Below the pieces are notes generated by a model. The model was given only the letters and a program-made list of their open reading frames with translations, had not been told where the DNA came from and did no database searches. Of a stretch of DNA of 6,656 nucleotides, positions 5,265-6,656 are shown in pieces. The translations under genes and the position numbers were made by a program. Source of the stretch: Gammaproteobacteria bacterium. Lineage in GTDB: Bacteria > Pseudomonadota > Gammaproteobacteria > Chromatiales > Chromatiaceae. How positions within the stretch are numbered: the first letter of the stretch is position 1; the number at the start of each line of letters is the position of its first letter. The stretch is taken from NCBI GenBank assembly GCA_030621975.1, contig JAUXGQ010000085.1, positions 1 to 6,656 of the forward strand, read 5' to 3'.

Positions 5265-6656
5265 ATGGATATCAAGTTCTCGATTAGTTGGAAGATAGTC
5301 CTGGCGGCGATTGGCGGACTGGCTGTTTTACTTGGCATTGCGTTCGCCGGTACAGAATATTATACCTCCCAACCCTCTTTTTGCGGAACGAGCTGCCACA
5401 CCATGGACGAACAGTGGCAGGCGTGGAAGGGATCCAAACACTATAAGAAAAACAATGCAGAGCAAAAGCAGGCGGGCTGTGTCGAATGTCATTTCCTGCC
5501 CGGAGAGCATCATACGCTGAAGGCAAAGTTCATCGGGCTTCGACATCTGGCAGCGTACCTCGTCGATCCCAATGCACCCATACCGAAGTCCCCGGTCGTG
5601 GAGGATGGGGCCTGCCTGCGTTCGGGTTGCCATACCAAGGAGGAGTTCCAGGATAAGGAAATCAGGTATACAGAGAATGTTACCTTCAAACACAGGGCCC
5701 ACTTCGAGCAGGAAGCCCTGGAAGGCCAGACGCTGACGTGCGACAGCTGCCATATCAAGCATACGGCGGAGAAGCATTTCGAGGTCCCGCAGGAGATCTG
5801 TTTCCTGTGCCATTTCAAGGAAAACGAGTACAACGAGGGCGCGGCCGAGTGCGCCCTCTGCCATACCGTTCCGACCAAGTCTCTGCAGCAACAGAAATCA
5901 GCGGACGATCCCGACGAGAATCCGATCACCCACCAGACTATCGAAAAGGCCAACGTCTCCTGCCGGGGCTGTCACGTGCAACATATCAAAGGGGATGGGG
6001 ATATCAACAGAGATGGCTGCCGCGGCTGCCACAACGAGCAGGGACTTCTGGCGAAATGGGAAGACAAGGGCCTGATGCATGATAAGCACGTCGCCACCCG
6101 GCAGGCCGACTGCTTCGACTGCCATCGCACGGACCGCTACGAGAACAACGGTGGTTTCCTGGAGGTGGTACGCGCCGACTGCGTTCTCTGCCATACGGAC
6201 CAGCACCGCTTCCAGAAACAGCTCCTGCTGGGCGAGGAACGGGCAGACGTTTCGTCGGTTCCTGGTCTGATGACGGCGGTCAATACCAACTGCATGGCCT
6301 GTCACACCAATGAAGAACACAAGAAGGGGGCCCCGGTCATGAAGGGCTCGGGAAAGGCCTGTGCCGGTTGTCACACCCCCCGGCACGAGCAGATGCTCGA
6401 GGATTGGCGGGAGAGCCTATTGAAGGAGATCAAATTCGTCAAGGAAGTGGAGGAAGAAGCCCGGCGGGCCCTGGAAACTGCGCCCGGCGGGGTGCCCGAC
6501 GAGACGCTGACCGAGGCTAAGGCGCTTTTCGACCAAGGCCTGGAAAACCTGCACATCGTCGAACACGGAAACGGTGTTCACAACAAGAAGTACTCCCTCA
6601 TGTTGCTGGACGCGGCGTTAACCCGCTTCGAGGAAATCGTGGATTTGCTTGGAGCG
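5265..6656 (+). CDS. Membrane-anchored multiheme cytochrome c, NapC/NirT-like N-terminus, at least 12 hemes (partial at 3' end)
   Basis: The frame is open from the ATG at 5265 to the window edge (464 codons, no stop). One transmembrane anchor (about residues 9-29, IVLAAIGGLAVLLGIAFAG) follows a short cytoplasmic start, so the hemes face the periplasm. FCGTSCHTMDEQWQAWKGS (39-57) resembles the first heme site of NapC/NirT/NrfH quinol-oxidising cytochromes. Twelve heme-binding motifs are present. Ten are CX2CH, at residues 72, 159, 179, 196, 233, 252, 283, 306, 343 and 366. One is CX3CH (40) and one CX4CH (117). Extra histidines (FKHRAHF, ITHQ, MHDKH) could be distal ligands, as in c3/c7-type modules. 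After residue 375 the chain is helical, charged and heme-free, ending with HGNGVHNKKYSLMLLDAALT. Family knowledge suggests electron transfer from the quinol pool to periplasmic acceptors; the partner lies outside the window. The start has only a weak ribosome-binding site. Confidence 0.9.
   Translation, partial: MDIKFSISWKIVLAAIGGLAVLLGIAFAGTEYYTSQPSFCGTSCHTMDEQWQAWKGSKHYKKNNAEQKQAGCVECHFLPGEHHTLKAKFIGLRHLAAYLVDPNAPIPKSPVVEDGACLRSGCHTKEEFQDKEIRYTENVTFKHRAHFEQEALEGQTLTCDSCHIKHTAEKHFEVPQEICFLCHFKENEYNEGAAECALCHTVPTKSLQQQKSADDPDENPITHQTIEKANVSCRGCHVQHIKGDGDINRDGCRGCHNEQGLLAKWEDKGLMHDKHVATRQADCFDCHRTDRYENNGGFLEVVRADCVLCHTDQHRFQKQLLLGEERADVSSVPGLMTAVNTNCMACHTNEEHKKGAPVMKGSGKACAGCHTPRHEQMLEDWRESLLKEIKFVKEVEEEARRALETAPGGVPDETLTEAKALFDQGLENLHIVEHGNGVHNKKYSLMLLDAALTRFEEIVDLLGA

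Overview
The window looks like chromosomal DNA from a moderately GC-rich proteobacterium. A respiratory, possibly sulfur-oxidising gammaproteobacterium is my best guess. It rests on the multiheme c-type cytochrome, a rhodanese remnant with a signal peptide, and codon and base composition. No rRNA or housekeeping marker is present to fix the taxon, so this is inference.

Layout. (1) Positions 106-2798 hold two consecutive plus-strand genes for paralogous CNNM/CorB-CorC-type membrane proteins (DUF21 membrane domain, CBS pair, CorC/HlyC domain). The stop of the first overlaps the start of the second by one base, so they form an operon, probably for divalent-cation (Mg/Co) efflux or homeostasis. 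(2) Positions 2799-3985 are a patch of accessory and decayed DNA. It holds a short C-terminal-region remnant of an ArsB/NhaD/SLC13-like ion transporter, an intact, visibly more AT-rich type II toxin-antitoxin pair (ribbon-helix-helix antitoxin and RelE/ParE toxin), and the amino-terminal remnant of an exported rhodanese. The antitoxin gene has a good sigma70-type promoter with palindromic and direct repeats between -35 and -10, as expected for autoregulation. (3) A minus-strand gene (4775-3984) encodes an exported Sel1-repeat protein. Its last codons run into the rhodanese remnant tail to tail, suggesting a deletion junction that may have trimmed both genes. (4) Positions 4776-5264 form a long AT-rich intergenic region full of small dyads. 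Two of three copies of a 16-bp inverted repeat, GTTACY-N4-SGTAAC, lie here; the third lies at the start of the Sel1 gene. (5) From 5265 to the window edge runs the 5' part of a membrane-anchored multiheme cytochrome c. It has a NapC/NirT-like start and at least 12 heme-binding motifs, including one CX3CH and one CX4CH.

The CNNM pair is a clear functional unit and so is the toxin-antitoxin pair. The Sel1 protein and the cytochrome are divergently transcribed from the dyad-rich region and may share regulation, but the sequence does not prove it. The observations most worth following up are the three matched 16-bp dyads, the non-canonical hemes of the cytochrome, and the scar between the rhodanese and Sel1 genes.
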